A DNA stretch of 64,000 nt from Sphingobacterium sp. lm-10 (GCF_023554555.1 NZ_JAMJWC010000001.1:124001-188000); one strand, 5' to 3'; counted from the first letter of the stretch, positions 47,401 to 55,230 are shown. The notes: a model not told the origin generated them from the sequence alone. Program-made: numbers and translations.

Positions 47401-48907
47401 CCAAGAGCAGGTGATGTTGCTTTCGCAAAAGCTGGCTGGTTTTTCTAAAGGTGATGCCGACGTGTTGCGTAAAGCGATGGGTAAAAAGCAAAAAGCCGTA
47501 TTGGACAAGATGAAGCCCAAATTTGTGGGTCAGGCGGCAGAGAAAGGACACAATCCTAAGACGCTAGAAAAGATCTGGACAGACTGGGAAGCCTTTGCGA
47601 GTTATGCCTTCAATAAATCGCACTCTACCTGTTACGCCTGGATAGCGTATCAGACCGCTTATTTGAAAGCGCATTATCCGGCAGAATATATGGCTGCAGT
47701 ACTTTCTAATAATATGAACGACATTAAGCAGGTCACCTTCTTTATGGAAGAGTGCCGTCGTATGGGCTTGGTCGTTCTTGGTCCGGATGTCAATGAGTCG
47801 CATTACAAATTCACGGTAAACGACGAAGGAGCCATCCGTTTTGGGATGGGTGCTGTTAAGGGAGTCGGAGCCGGTGCGGTAGATACGATTGTGCAAAACA
47901 GAGACAAGGGCTTGTATAAATCGGTTTTTGATATGGCCAAGCGCATTGATTTGCGTGCTGCTAATAAGAAAGCTTTTGAAAGTTTGACCTATGCGGGCGG
48001 ATTTGATAGCTTCACCGATACGCATCGCGCACAATATTTCAATAATGATGGCGATCAAGCTACCGGTTTAGAGAAAGCGATACGTTTTGGTCAGCGATTT
48101 AAGGAAAATGAAAGCTCTGCACAAGGAAGTTTGTTTGGCGGAGGTGGTGCAGCCGAGCTTCCTGAACCCATATTAGCACCTTGTGCGCAATGGGGATTGG
48201 TTGAAAAACTGAAATACGAAAAAGATGTGATTGGTATTTACCTGACCAACCATCCGCTAGATAGCTACAAATTTGAGATTACGCACTTTTGTGCCAACAA
48301 GGTGTCGGATCTTCAGCTAATCAATCAGGCCAAGGCGCTGGAAGTAGATGAGGAAGTAACACAACAATTTGCCAAGATCAAAAATCGCGAAATAGTTATC
48401 GGTGGTATCGTAGCAGCAGCCTCCCATCGGGTTTCTCAGAAAAACGGTAAGCCATTCGGATCCTTTGTGATTGAAGATTACTCCGATTCTTATGAGATTA
48501 TGGCTTTTGGCGAAGATTATGTGAAGTTCAAAGGGTATCTACAAGAGGGCTATTTTATTCAGGTACGAGGTATCGTGCAGGAGCGGTTCAAGCAGGTCGG
48601 TAATTGGGGTTTTGAACTTAGGAGTATTCAATTGCTGTCGGATTTGCGGGATAAGATGGCGAAGTCATTTACTATTCAAGTACCGTTACAATCGCTTAAC
48701 GACGAATTCGTGCAAAATCTGGAAGAGTTGATTGCGCTCACGGTAGTGGAAGATCAGCAAGCCAACTGTCAGCTCAAATTCAAAATTTTGGATATGCAAG
48801 ACGAGCTTGCGATCGAGATGCCGGCGAAGAAAATAAAGATCAACCTGACCAACGAATTCCTGGAGGGGTTGGAGCAGTTAGAATATGTGAAATACAAGCT
48901 GAATTGA
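44483..48907 (+). CDS. dnaE: DNA polymerase III alpha subunit with N-terminal DnaQ-like exonuclease
   Basis: A 1474-residue replicative polymerase. Residues 1-180 are a DEDDh exonuclease (FDTETTG at 6-11, HNATADVEATTRC at the His/Asp end). A PHP domain starts near 258 (VHLHNHSQFS, AITDHGNMMG). The C-family palm has PDIDIDFDDEGRG near 683-695 and the third catalytic Asp in LLKMDFLGLKTL near 850. Further on come the thumb, PGPMEYIPSFVKRKHG, and a C-terminal OB fold (REIVIGGIVAAASHRVSQK). The fused proofreading domain is the known Bacteroidota form of DnaE. It lies alone between ompA and trxA. Confidence 0.95.
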   Translation: MYIIFDTETTGLPKRWDAPITDTDNWPRCIQIAWQLHDEMGNLVEHQDFLIRPDGFNIPYDAEKIHGISTELATEEGIPLIDALQKFNEALGKAKFVVGQNVGFDINIMGCEFYRFGVDSPMATMPLLDTCTEVTANLLKIPGGRGGRFKLPNLTELHQYLFGVPFAEAHNATADVEATTRCFFELVRQEVFTPEDLQTDTGYFVDFKTQNPQTIPTVGLQHVNLKAASQALRAEQSDGADQIVVDKNLLAELEDASFVHLHNHSQFSILQSTSSVDGLVDAAIKNGHQAVAITDHGNMMGAFKFVSKIFDHNKSLETKRQEAEDSGVPFEGQALKPIVGCEFYVCEDRKDKTRKDNGYQVVFLAKNKQGYHNLAKMSSVAYTEGFYYVPRIDKATVEKYKEHLIVLSGNLYGEIPSKVLNMGESQAEEALIWWKEQFGSDLYLEIMRHGQEDESRVNETLIQFADKHNVKLLATNNTYYVNKADAHAHDILLCVKDGEKLSTPKGRGRGYRFGFPNQEYYFKSDAEMKKAFADLPQAIIHIQEVIDKIEGYSLNRDVLLPKFIIPEQFQSPEDLTDGGKRGENAFLRHLTYVGAEKRYPDLTPEIRERLDFELATIENTGYPGYFLIVQDFIAEARKMGVSVGPGRGSAAGSAVAYCLGITNIDPIAYDLLFERFLNPDRVSMPDIDIDFDDEGRGRVMQYVIDKYGASQVAQIITYGTMAAKSSIKDTARVLDLPLSDANEIAKLIPNLKLSKIFHLEEKALKEALRGDELEAVKRLKDIADGAGLEAETIKQARVLEGSMRNTGIHACGVIITPDDITNFVPVSVAKDSDLYVTQFDNSVVESAGLLKMDFLGLKTLTLIKDTVVNVRLRHNIELDPDLFPIDDTLTYELFQRGETVGVFQYESPGMQKYMKELKPTVFADLIAMNALYRPGPMEYIPSFVKRKHGIEPITYDLDACEEYLQETYGITVYQEQVMLLSQKLAGFSKGDADVLRKAMGKKQKAVLDKMKPKFVGQAAEKGHNPKTLEKIWTDWEAFASYAFNKSHSTCYAWIAYQTAYLKAHYPAEYMAAVLSNNMNDIKQVTFFMEECRRMGLVVLGPDVNESHYKFTVNDEGAIRFGMGAVKGVGAGAVDTIVQNRDKGLYKSVFDMAKRIDLRAANKKAFESLTYAGGFDSFTDTHRAQYFNNDGDQATGLEKAIRFGQRFKENESSAQGSLFGGGGAAELPEPILAPCAQWGLVEKLKYEKDVIGIYLTNHPLDSYKFEITHFCANKVSDLQLINQAKALEVDEEVTQQFAKIKNREIVIGGIVAAASHRVSQKNGKPFGSFVIEDYSDSYEIMAFGEDYVKFKGYLQEGYFIQVRGIVQERFKQVGNWGFELRSIQLLSDLRDKMAKSFTIQVPLQSLNDEFVQNLEELIALTVVEDQQANCQLKFKILDMQDELAIEMPAKKIKINLTNEFLEGLEQLEYVKYKLN

Positions 48908-48942
48908 TCCGGACGGTACAGATTAATTACATTTTTTGGACA

Positions 48943-48975
48943 TTGCACTAACAAATGATTAGTTATATTTGTTAG
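48943..48975 (+). promoter_or_regulatory. trxA promoter with an overlapping 9-bp palindrome
   Basis: TTG at 48943-48945 and TATATTTG at 48964-48971 are 18 bases apart, a good Bacteroidota promoter. The perfect inverted repeat CTAACAAAT/ATTTGTTAG (48948-48956 and 48967-48975, 10-base spacer) overlaps the -7 box and is a plausible operator. Confidence 0.7.
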
Positions 48976-49002
48976 TAGAGATAAATTAATAGGAATAAAA
49001 TT

Positions 49003-49320
49003 ATGGCATTAGAAATTACAGATAGCAACTTCGACGAAGTGGTGTTGAAATCGGATAAACCAGTTTTAATAGATTTCTGGGCAGAGTGGTGTGGTCCTTG
49101 TCGCATGGTAGGTCCAGTGGTGGATGAGATCGCTAAAGACTATGATGGTAGAGCGGTCATCGGTAAAGTAAACGTAGATAACAACCCAGATATCTCTGTA
49201 CGCTACGGTATCCGTAACATCCCTGCATTATTGTTTTTCAAAAATGGAGAGATCGTAGACAAACAAGTCGGTGCAGTACCTAAATCGGTATTAACGGAGA
49301 AACTAGACAAGCAATTGTAA
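49003..49320 (+). CDS. trxA: thioredoxin
   Basis: A 105-residue classical thioredoxin with the redox motif W29-CGPC (30-33), FWAEWCGPCRMVGP, the cis-proline loop IRNIPALLFF and the C-terminal KLDKQL. It reduces disulfides in the cytoplasm with NADPH via thioredoxin reductase. It has its own promoter and terminator, so it is a single-gene transcript. Confidence 0.97.
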   Translation: MALEITDSNFDEVVLKSDKPVLIDFWAEWCGPCRMVGPVVDEIAKDYDGRAVIGKVNVDNNPDISVRYGIRNIPALLFFKNGEIVDKQVGAVPKSVLTEKLDKQL

Positions 49321-49360
49321 AAGTAACTGATCCTTGATTAAGAGGATTTAATCAACACAT

Positions 49361-49394
49361 ATAAAGGGCGAGACCGGCTGGTTTCGCCCTTTAT
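49361..49394 (+). terminator. terminator of trxA
   Basis: A 15-bp stem with one G-U pair (ATAAAGGGCGAGACC with GGTTTCGCCCTTTAT) and a 4-base loop, followed by ATTTTG. Confidence 0.9.
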
Positions 49395-49438
49395 ATTTTG
49401 ATTGATATCCATAGATGGCGGCGTTACCTCGTACTTTC

Positions 49439-49528
49439 GTCATCGCGATGAGGCGCGACTAGTTGGAGTAGGGTCTGTATGTTTCCATTATTACGTCATC
49501 GCGATGAGGTACGAAGAGGCGATCTATT
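49439..49528. repeat. copy A of a 90-base interspersed repeat
   Basis: A 90-base unit flanked by GTCATCGCGATGAGG-type motifs at both ends and ending GCGATCTATT. A second copy of the same length lies at 49622-49711. Between them at about 49570-49615 is an inverted, diverged copy of the end motif (TTCGTACCTC...GCAATGAC). This is a MITE or REP-like family seen often in Bacteroidota genomes; no transposase is present. Confidence 0.75.
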
Positions 49529-49621
49529 TATAGCTGAGTTTAGGAAGTTAATAACGGTTATAACGTTGAGACGCCAGATTGCCGCACCTTCGTACCTCAG
49601 GTTCGCAATGACGGCTAAAAT

Positions 49622-49711
49622 GTCATCGCAATGAGGACACAACTAGTTGGAATAGGTGTGCAAGCATCCATTATTACGTCATCGCGATGAGGCACGAAGA
49701 AGCGATCTATT
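49622..49711. repeat. copy B of the 90-base interspersed repeat
   Basis: Direct copy of 49439-49528, about 80% identical by eye with two single-base indels that leave the length unchanged. The last 40 bases are nearly identical in both copies. The 691-base gap (49321-50011) otherwise shows only the trxA terminator; the open frame over 49656-49943 lacks protein character. Confidence 0.75.
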
Positions 49712-50012
49712 ATCAAAACGATACAAAACAAAAAATGCCGTAGCTTGGGAGACTACGACATTTGTATTGAGAAGAGATAATGTACTTAGAAGTGTTTATT
49801 TATATTTATTTAGATTAAATATAAACAACAGTACAAATGTACTAGCTGCCTACCACATATGCAAGTGCATATTCGGAAATAATGCTTCAAATTCGGAAAT
49901 TTCTAATAATGGAATGGTGGAGCTATCCTCAGTTAAGGTCTAATAGCGTTTTCGATGCCGCCGGTCGTGCAAGGGTAGGCGGATTTCGCTAATGCTAATC
50001 ACTTGCTAGCGC

Positions 50013-50378
50013 TTATGTTGGGATCGAACCTCTCAGGGATGGCATGATATGGAGCGCATCTGGCAGAAAAATAATCCCGAGACTCAATAATGTATACGCC
50101 ATTAACCAAAGATTACTATTCGTGGGGATAGATGGTCGGATAAACTGACGTATGACGATGATAACGTTGACTATCAGGAAAAGTAAGATAACCAAAAAGC
50201 CGAGTTCGTAGAAAACCGATGTCAGCACTTCAACCACGTGGTTGTTGATGATATTGTGTTGCACTAGAAAAGATACGATTAGAAAAATACTGATAACAGG
50301 GTGCGCGTACATACAAATTTGTATGAAATTAGACCAGTCGCTATTTACCGCGTGCTGTTTTCTCAGATTTTTATTCAT
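50013..50378 (-). CDS. small membrane protein of unknown function
   Basis: A 121-residue protein with three hydrophobic segments: about 25-47 (MYAHPVISIFLIVSFLVQH), about 55-78 (VFYELGFLVILLFLIVNVII) and about 90-112 (LWLMAYTLLSLGIIFLPDAL). No family is recognised. It is flanked by repeats on one side and a sparse stretch on the other. The ATG at 50378 opens on a short basic cytosolic leader. Confidence 0.55.
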   Translation of the reverse strand: MNKNLRKQHAVNSDWSNFIQICMYAHPVISIFLIVSFLVQHNIINNHVVEVLTSVFYELGFLVILLFLIVNVIIVIRQFIRPSIPTNSNLWLMAYTLLSLGIIFLPDALHIMPSLRGSIPT

Positions 50379-50901
50379 AATTGCTTTGGCCGTTGTGCTT
50401 TAATAGTAAATCACAACATAAAGATAATTAGATACATGGATTAATAAAAGCAGAGAAAGGAACTAGCATTAAACGCTTTCAATGTGTGAGCATATATCAG
50501 TCGTGATGGGACAATCTTTTTACGAGATTTTACTGCTTTTAAAGCATAGATTTAACATCACTCCTGGTAAATCCAAAATCACCGAAACAATGCTAATCGG
50601 TAAATGGAGATTATGTCAATTTGCGCAGATGGGGAACATCAGTATAAGAATAGGATTTTGTAACGCATTATTACATCCAAAAAGGTGCGATCATAGACAC
50701 ATTGAGGATGAGTTTATCTAAGGGAACTATTCTTTGGTTGGCAATGAACTCACGTTTATCGATCATGTCTATACGGCTTAATATGTAAGAAGGTTTTGTT
50801 GAAAAAGCGCCTGTTATTAAGGTAGTTACTGTTAAACTATTTGTAGATATGCTTGTCTATTAAAAGGTAGTTGTTATATTTGTAACGTAAACAAAAGAGA
50901 T
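50379..50901. other. sparse region before the small two-gene module
   Basis: 523 bases. A frame at 50482-50721 (79 codons) has no recognisable character and is not taken as a gene. A good promoter for the next gene lies at its right end. Confidence 0.5.
50853..50882 (+). promoter_or_regulatory. promoter of the two-gene small module
   Basis: TTG at 50853-50855 and TATATTTG at 50875-50882 are separated by 19 bases, an almost ideal Bacteroidota promoter. Transcription should begin near 50889, 13 bases before the first ATG. Confidence 0.7.
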
Positions 50902-51039
50902 ATGAAAAGTGAAGTTCTTGTAATCCAAAAGCCATCAACAAAACTTATAGATTTTGTTAAGGGACTGGCCGAAGCTAAAGAGCAACGAAAGAAATTACTC
51001 TTAAAGAAAACTTCAGGTTTTACCTATATTATTAAATAA
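50902..51039 (+). CDS. 45-residue protein, possible antitoxin of a small pair
   Basis: The ATG follows the strong promoter and a weak AGAGA. The protein, MKSEVLVIQKPSTKLIDF at its start, has no membrane segment and is rich in lysine (KEQRKKLLLKK near 26-36). Its pattern resembles short DUF2683-like proteins that precede a larger partner gene in Bacteroidota. The next gene starts 17 bases later, so the two are one transcript. Function is unproven. Confidence 0.5.
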   Translation: MKSEVLVIQKPSTKLIDFVKGLAEAKEQRKKLLLKKTSGFTYIIK

Positions 51040-51055
51040 TAGCTCCGATTGTTTG

Positions 51056-51544
51056 ATGCACCTACAAACTGATGTACAGGTTTACACAGGATATAGGGAG
51101 TATCGTATAAGTTTTACAGACATTGCAACTAAACTGATTGATCAAGGTTTAGAAATAGGTGGTGTTTCGGTATATGACGTTACCCTCATTTCCCTAGATG
51201 AGTATGATGTTACAAATAGTTATTCAGATTTAAGGAAAATTTTCGCTGTCATCCATAATTTTATGGAAGCTAATAATGTGATATTATATTGTTATTGTGA
51301 CACAAAAGGAAATGTTTTTAAGAGTAAGACTCATCAACATATGTCACATCAAGAGTTTAGGTGCAATCTATTTCAAGTAATTTTCGAAAAATTCAATGTT
51401 GCGAAGCTTTATGATTTTAAGACCGTAATATTGATCGATGCTGAACAAATAAGTCACTACATAGCGTTAATCAGTGAATCAACAAAACACGATCAAGCTA
51501 GAGATGTTTTAACGCAAAGCCTAGAAGGTATACAAATCAAGTAG
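51056..51544 (+). CDS. DUF6169-like protein, partner of the 45-residue protein
   Basis: A 162-residue cytoplasmic protein starting at the ATG 51056 (a TTG at 51053 is also possible). It is predicted alpha/beta. VQVYTGYREYRISFTD, ANNVILYCYCDTKGN and EFRCNLFQVIFEKFN resemble the DUF6169 pattern (Y.CD..D.R...R..F). Members commonly sit directly after a very short upstream gene, as here. I cannot say whether the pair is a toxin-antitoxin system or something else. It lies in a decayed stretch between repeats and tRNA-Ala, which hints at horizontal origin. Confidence 0.5.
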   Translation: MHLQTDVQVYTGYREYRISFTDIATKLIDQGLEIGGVSVYDVTLISLDEYDVTNSYSDLRKIFAVIHNFMEANNVILYCYCDTKGNVFKSKTHQHMSHQEFRCNLFQVIFEKFNVAKLYDFKTVILIDAEQISHYIALISESTKHDQARDVLTQSLEGIQIK

Positions 51545-51629
51545 AATCATTATAATAATACTTTACCCCTATTAGATAAAACCTAGTAGGGGGGTTATCA
51601 CACGGTAAATTTACCCTTTATAAGCTAAT
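51545..51629. other. end of the small module
   Basis: A short AT-rich stretch. CCCCTATTAG...CTAGTAGGGG (51566-51595) forms a rough hairpin with imperfect pairing that may end the two-gene transcript. Confidence 0.4.
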
Positions 51630-51818
51630 TTAACACGAATTGTATCGATTTAACAACACTCTGTGTAAGGATCTATAATAATTGATTCTAGAGCTTTTTA
51701 GAGAGTAAATAAATGGAAGCTTTTGATAATGGTGGTAAAAGGAATTCATAAGTTCTTTTAAGGTGGTAGCCTTACCTGTTTCTCCACTAAATAGCGCACG
51801 TGGCCCACTTGAAAAAGT
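51630..51818 (-). pseudogene. relic of a P-loop ATPase
   Basis: A minus-strand frame of 62 codons without a start codon reads SSGPRALFSGETGKATTLKE, a Walker-A-like sequence, then MNSFYHHYQKLPFIYSLKSS and a stop at 51630. The pattern GPRALFSGxTGK[TA]TTL is like an AAA-type ATPase, for example the ATPase subunit of a transposon or phage. Upstream the frame is disrupted by tandem GCCACACTT repeats. It is probably debris from an element that once integrated near the tRNA gene. Confidence 0.4.
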
Positions 51819-51936
51819 GTGGCAGAAGTGTGGCGAGAACAGTAAAAATGAAGTAAAAAACAGTAGGAATTATAAAATGTATCGTGGGAGAATAGGGGTG
51901 GGATATGTATCTTTAAACCGTTGTAACACACAGAAA

Positions 51937-51970
51937 TAAAGGGGTTTAAGTGTAGACTTAAACCCCTTTA
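51937..51970 (-). terminator. terminator of tRNA-Ala
   Basis: A perfect 15-bp stem (TAAAGGGGTTTAAGT with its complement) and loop GTAG, 33 bases after the tRNA 3' end on the minus strand. Confidence 0.85.
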
Positions 51971-52003
51971 ATATTGTAACTAAATAAATAAAAGTTACGT
52001 ATG

Positions 52004-52077
52004 TGGAGAATATCGGATTCGAACCGATCACCTCTTCACTGCCAGCGAAGCGCTCTAGCCAAATGAGCTAATCCCCC
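52004..52077 (-). tRNA. tRNA-Ala (GGC)
   Basis: A 74-base tRNA on the minus strand: GGGGGATTAGCTCATTTGG, anticodon loop CTGGCAG (anticodon GGC), GGTTCGAATCC in the T arm, and acceptor end ATTCTCC plus A. CCA is not encoded. Confidence 0.95.
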
Positions 52078-52151
52078 GTTGTATTGATTTGCATGCAAAT
52101 ATACTATTTCACGAATAATATCAAAGCAAATTCTGTACAAAAATCATCCCT

Positions 52152-53930
52152 TTATTCGGCACTTTCCAACAGCTGCATTTCATAGAGGTTGGCGTACTCT
52201 CCCTGCTGGTTTAAAAGTTCCTCGTGCGTGCCGCGCTCTACGATTTCACCATTATTCATCACCAGAATGAGATCTGCATTTTTTATTGTGGAGATACGAT
52301 GCGCGATAAAGATGGTCGTTTTGCCTTCCATGATGCGCGATAGATTAGTAAGGATCTCTTCCTCAGTTTTCGTATCCACCGCAGACAAGCAATCGTCAAA
52401 AATCAAGATTTGAGGATCTTTCACCAAGGCACGAGCAATCGAAAGTCGTTGTTTCTGTCCGCCCGACAAGGTAACGCCGCGCTCACCGATATAGGTTTCA
52501 AAACCTTCTTCAAACCGCACGATATTGTCATAAACAGCCGCATCACGTGCTGCCTGCTGTATTTGCTCGTCATCCTGTGTATCCAGACCAAATGCGATAT
52601 TTCGGGCAATGGTGTCCGAGAAAAGAAATACCTGTTGAGGTACAAAGCCGATTTGATTACGCAAACTGGTTGTTTGCAAATCGCGAATATCATGCCCATC
52701 ATAGAGAATACGACCTTCATCGGTATCAAACATCCGGAGTAGCATATTCGCCAGTGTGGTTTTGCCCGATCCGGTACGTCCTATCAGCGCGACAGTAGTT
52801 CCCGGCTCAATATCCACGTTTATATTTCTTAAGGCTTGTATGCCTGTAGTTTCGTACGTATAAGTTAGATTTTCCATTCTAATCCGTCCTTTCAGTTCTT
52901 CGTCGATAGCACCATTCGGAATATCGGATTTCGTTTGCAGGAATTCGTTAATGCGTTTTTGTGATGCAGCGGCTCGTTGTATCAAAGAGGTAACCCAAGC
53001 CAACGACATGGCAGGAAACGTCAATTGATTAACATAGATGATAAACTCCGCAATGTTACCTGCAGTAATATTGCCCTTACTTAGCTCCAAACCACCCACA
53101 TATACTGTAATGATGGTACTCAAGCCGATTAAAAGAATGATCAGCGGAAAGAAGTAAGCTTGTACACGTACCAAATCTAGCATTCGGTCTTTATAAGCGT
53201 TACTTTCCGAGGCAAACATATCCAACTTTTGCTTTTCCTTGTTGTAGGTCTTTACGACGCGAATGCCAGAAAATGTTTCCTGTACAAAAGAAGAGAGTTG
53301 GGAGAGCTTTGCCTGAATGCGCGTACTCCGACGGTTGATTACTTTATTTACGAATAGGATTACGGCAGCCAAAATCGGTATAGGCAATAGGGAATAGGTG
53401 GCCAGCGTGGCGTTGACACTATACATGGCATAGATGATCATGATAGACAATACGATGGTGTTGATCGCATACATGATTGCAGGACCCAGATAATTTCGGA
53501 CTTGATTCACGTCTTCCGTCACCCGGTTCATCAAATCACCGGTGTTATTTCTGCGGTAAAAGCTAAAGTCAAGTGCCTGATAATGGGCATAGATTTCATT
53601 TTTAATATCATACTCAATACGCCTAGACGTCAAAATCAATGTCTGACGCATCAGAAACAAAAATATTCCTCTTAGAAACGATAAAGCCAATACTACAATA
53701 CCAAAAAACAATAAACTAGTGCCAAATACACTGTAGATAAGGCTTTGTCGCTCAAATCCATCGTACAAACGGTAGAGATCAATGTTTTCCTGCACGAGGT
53801 CAAAAGCTTCCCTAATCACTTTCGCAGGCAATATGCCAAAATAGTTAGAGATGATGACAAATAGGATTCCCGGTATTACGTGCCACCGATATTTATAGAA
53901 GTATTTATTGAGGTAAGAAAGCTCTTTCAT
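52152..53930 (-). CDS. MsbA-like ABC exporter (permease and ATPase fused)
   Basis: A 592-residue half-transporter. The start at 53930 gives MKELSYLNKYFYKYRWHVIPG and lies six bases after a TACTTTTG promoter box; an upstream ATG at 54032 would add 34 residues. Six transmembrane helices fill about 15-310, and the ATPase domain has GRTGSGKTTLANML (Walker A), FVPQQVFLFSDT (Q loop), LSGGQKQRLSIARAL (signature) and ILIFDDCLSAVDT (Walker B, where the usual Glu after Asp is Cys or shifted: FDDCLSAVD). The substrate, perhaps lipid A core or another lipid, is not known. It is divergent from the leucine-dehydrogenase gene. Confidence 0.92.
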   Translation of the reverse strand: MKELSYLNKYFYKYRWHVIPGILFVIISNYFGILPAKVIREAFDLVQENIDLYRLYDGFERQSLIYSVFGTSLLFFGIVVLALSFLRGIFLFLMRQTLILTSRRIEYDIKNEIYAHYQALDFSFYRRNNTGDLMNRVTEDVNQVRNYLGPAIMYAINTIVLSIMIIYAMYSVNATLATYSLLPIPILAAVILFVNKVINRRSTRIQAKLSQLSSFVQETFSGIRVVKTYNKEKQKLDMFASESNAYKDRMLDLVRVQAYFFPLIILLIGLSTIITVYVGGLELSKGNITAGNIAEFIIYVNQLTFPAMSLAWVTSLIQRAAASQKRINEFLQTKSDIPNGAIDEELKGRIRMENLTYTYETTGIQALRNINVDIEPGTTVALIGRTGSGKTTLANMLLRMFDTDEGRILYDGHDIRDLQTTSLRNQIGFVPQQVFLFSDTIARNIAFGLDTQDDEQIQQAARDAAVYDNIVRFEEGFETYIGERGVTLSGGQKQRLSIARALVKDPQILIFDDCLSAVDTKTEEEILTNLSRIMEGKTTIFIAHRISTIKNADLILVMNNGEIVERGTHEELLNQQGEYANLYEMQLLESAE

Positions 53931-53936
53931 GTACTG

Positions 53937-53944
53937 CAAAAGTA
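53937..53944 (-). promoter_or_regulatory. -7 box of the ABC exporter gene, leaderless
   Basis: Minus-strand TACTTTTG fits TAnnTTTG and ends six bases before the ATG at 53930, so the transcript would begin at or next to the start codon. Confidence 0.55.
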
Positions 53945-54047
53945 CGGAAATATCCGCGATCTGATTTCCTAAATTTAAGCGGAAATGAACAGGTATTGGT
54001 AGGGTAGTATTTGATGTAATAAAATTCTGCACGTGAAATATTATTTC

Positions 54048-54055
54048 TAATTTTG
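54048..54055 (+). promoter_or_regulatory. -7 box of the leucine-dehydrogenase gene
   Basis: TAATTTTG fits TAnnTTTG, 28 bases before the ATG at 54084. Confidence 0.55.
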
Positions 54056-54083
54056 CGGAGGATAATTCTTTTATATAAGCACC

Positions 54084-55157
54084 ATGAGTCAGCAGCTAGG
54101 CCATTCTTTGTTTGATTTGATGAAAGTATCAGATCACCAAAATTTATTTTTCTGTCAGGATCCAGAAGTCGGATTGCAGGCTATTGTAGCCATTCACGAT
54201 ACGACCTTGGGCCCGGCCATTGGCGGGGTGCGGATGTTGCCTTACGAGTCTTTTGATGATGCCATAGAAGATGCGTTGCGTTTGTCAAAGGCTATCACCT
54301 ACAAAGCTTCTCTTGCGGGATTGAATCTGGGTGGTGGTAGTGCTATTATTTTGGGAAACCATCGTACACAAAAATCTGAATTGCTTATGCGCCGCTTTGG
54401 CCGTTTTGTAGAAGGATTGAACGGTAATTTTATTGCTTCTACTGACGTAGGTACTTCTCAAATCGACTTGGAGCACATTCATGCCGAGACCGATTATGTA
54501 GCCGGACTTCCAGCTTCGCTGAATGGGGCAGGTGATACCACGGTGTTTGCTGCTAAAGGCGTCTTTTATGGTATTAAGGCAGCTATCAAAGAATTATACG
54601 GAGATGATAACTTAGCCGGCCGCAAGATTGCTGTAGAAGGAGTTGGTAGTGTAGGCGAGCATTTAGTAGCCTTATTGCGCGGTGAAAATGCTCGTGTATA
54701 TGTAACCGATATGACGGAAGAGCGTAAGATGAAAATCGCTGCTAAATATAAAGCAGAGCCGCTTACGTACGCGACCAGCTTCGAGCATGATATTGATGTA
54801 TATGCTCCCTGTGCTCTGGGCGGAACGGTCAATCCAGATTCTGTGCCACGCATGCGCTGCAAAGTGATCGCTGGTTCGGCGAATAATCAGCTAAAAGAAG
54901 AAGAACGTACCATTCAATTGCTCAAGGAGCACAACATATTGTATGCGCCAGACTTTTTGATTAACTCCGGAGCACTTATCAGCTGCTATTCCGAATTGGA
55001 AGGATACGGAGCGGAACGCACGGAATACCTTATTCGCCACATCTACACCGCGACAAGGCATGTAGTGCAAAAAGCGAATGAAGACAATGTATCTACGTAT
55101 GAAGCGGCCAAACAATTGGCAGAAAAGCGTATCTTTGACCTTCGTAAATTAAAATAA
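54084..55157 (+). CDS. Glu/Leu/Phe/Val dehydrogenase family protein, catalytic lysine replaced
   Basis: A 357-residue protein of the leucine dehydrogenase type. The N-terminal substrate domain has TLGPAIGGVRMLPY and ITYKASLAGLNLGGGSAIILG. In active members the second lysine of this stretch, the catalytic GGGK, is conserved (K80 in Bacillus LeuDH); here the base triplet AGT at 54339-54341 codes Ser 86 instead. K74 (YKA) remains. The Rossmann domain VEGVGSVGEHLVALLRGENARVYVTDM is intact, and CALGGTVN, GSANNQL and PDFLINSGALI follow. It may be a less active or repurposed dehydrogenase. It opens an operon-like row with nusB. Confidence 0.85.
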   Translation: MSQQLGHSLFDLMKVSDHQNLFFCQDPEVGLQAIVAIHDTTLGPAIGGVRMLPYESFDDAIEDALRLSKAITYKASLAGLNLGGGSAIILGNHRTQKSELLMRRFGRFVEGLNGNFIASTDVGTSQIDLEHIHAETDYVAGLPASLNGAGDTTVFAAKGVFYGIKAAIKELYGDDNLAGRKIAVEGVGSVGEHLVALLRGENARVYVTDMTEERKMKIAAKYKAEPLTYATSFEHDIDVYAPCALGGTVNPDSVPRMRCKVIAGSANNQLKEEERTIQLLKEHNILYAPDFLINSGALISCYSELEGYGAERTEYLIRHIYTATRHVVQKANEDNVSTYEAAKQLAEKRIFDLRKLK

Positions 55158-55230
55158 GCAGATAGAATGCTTATTTCTTACTAATAAATACATATTATTC
55201 GTTCTTACATACACACCCGTTCTTTAAAAA

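Noticed and set aside
49656..49943. 95-codon open frame across the repeat region
   Set aside because: It runs through the interspersed repeat and reads as non-coding.
50482..50721. 79-codon open frame
   Set aside because: Composition unlike a protein, no promoter and no known pattern.
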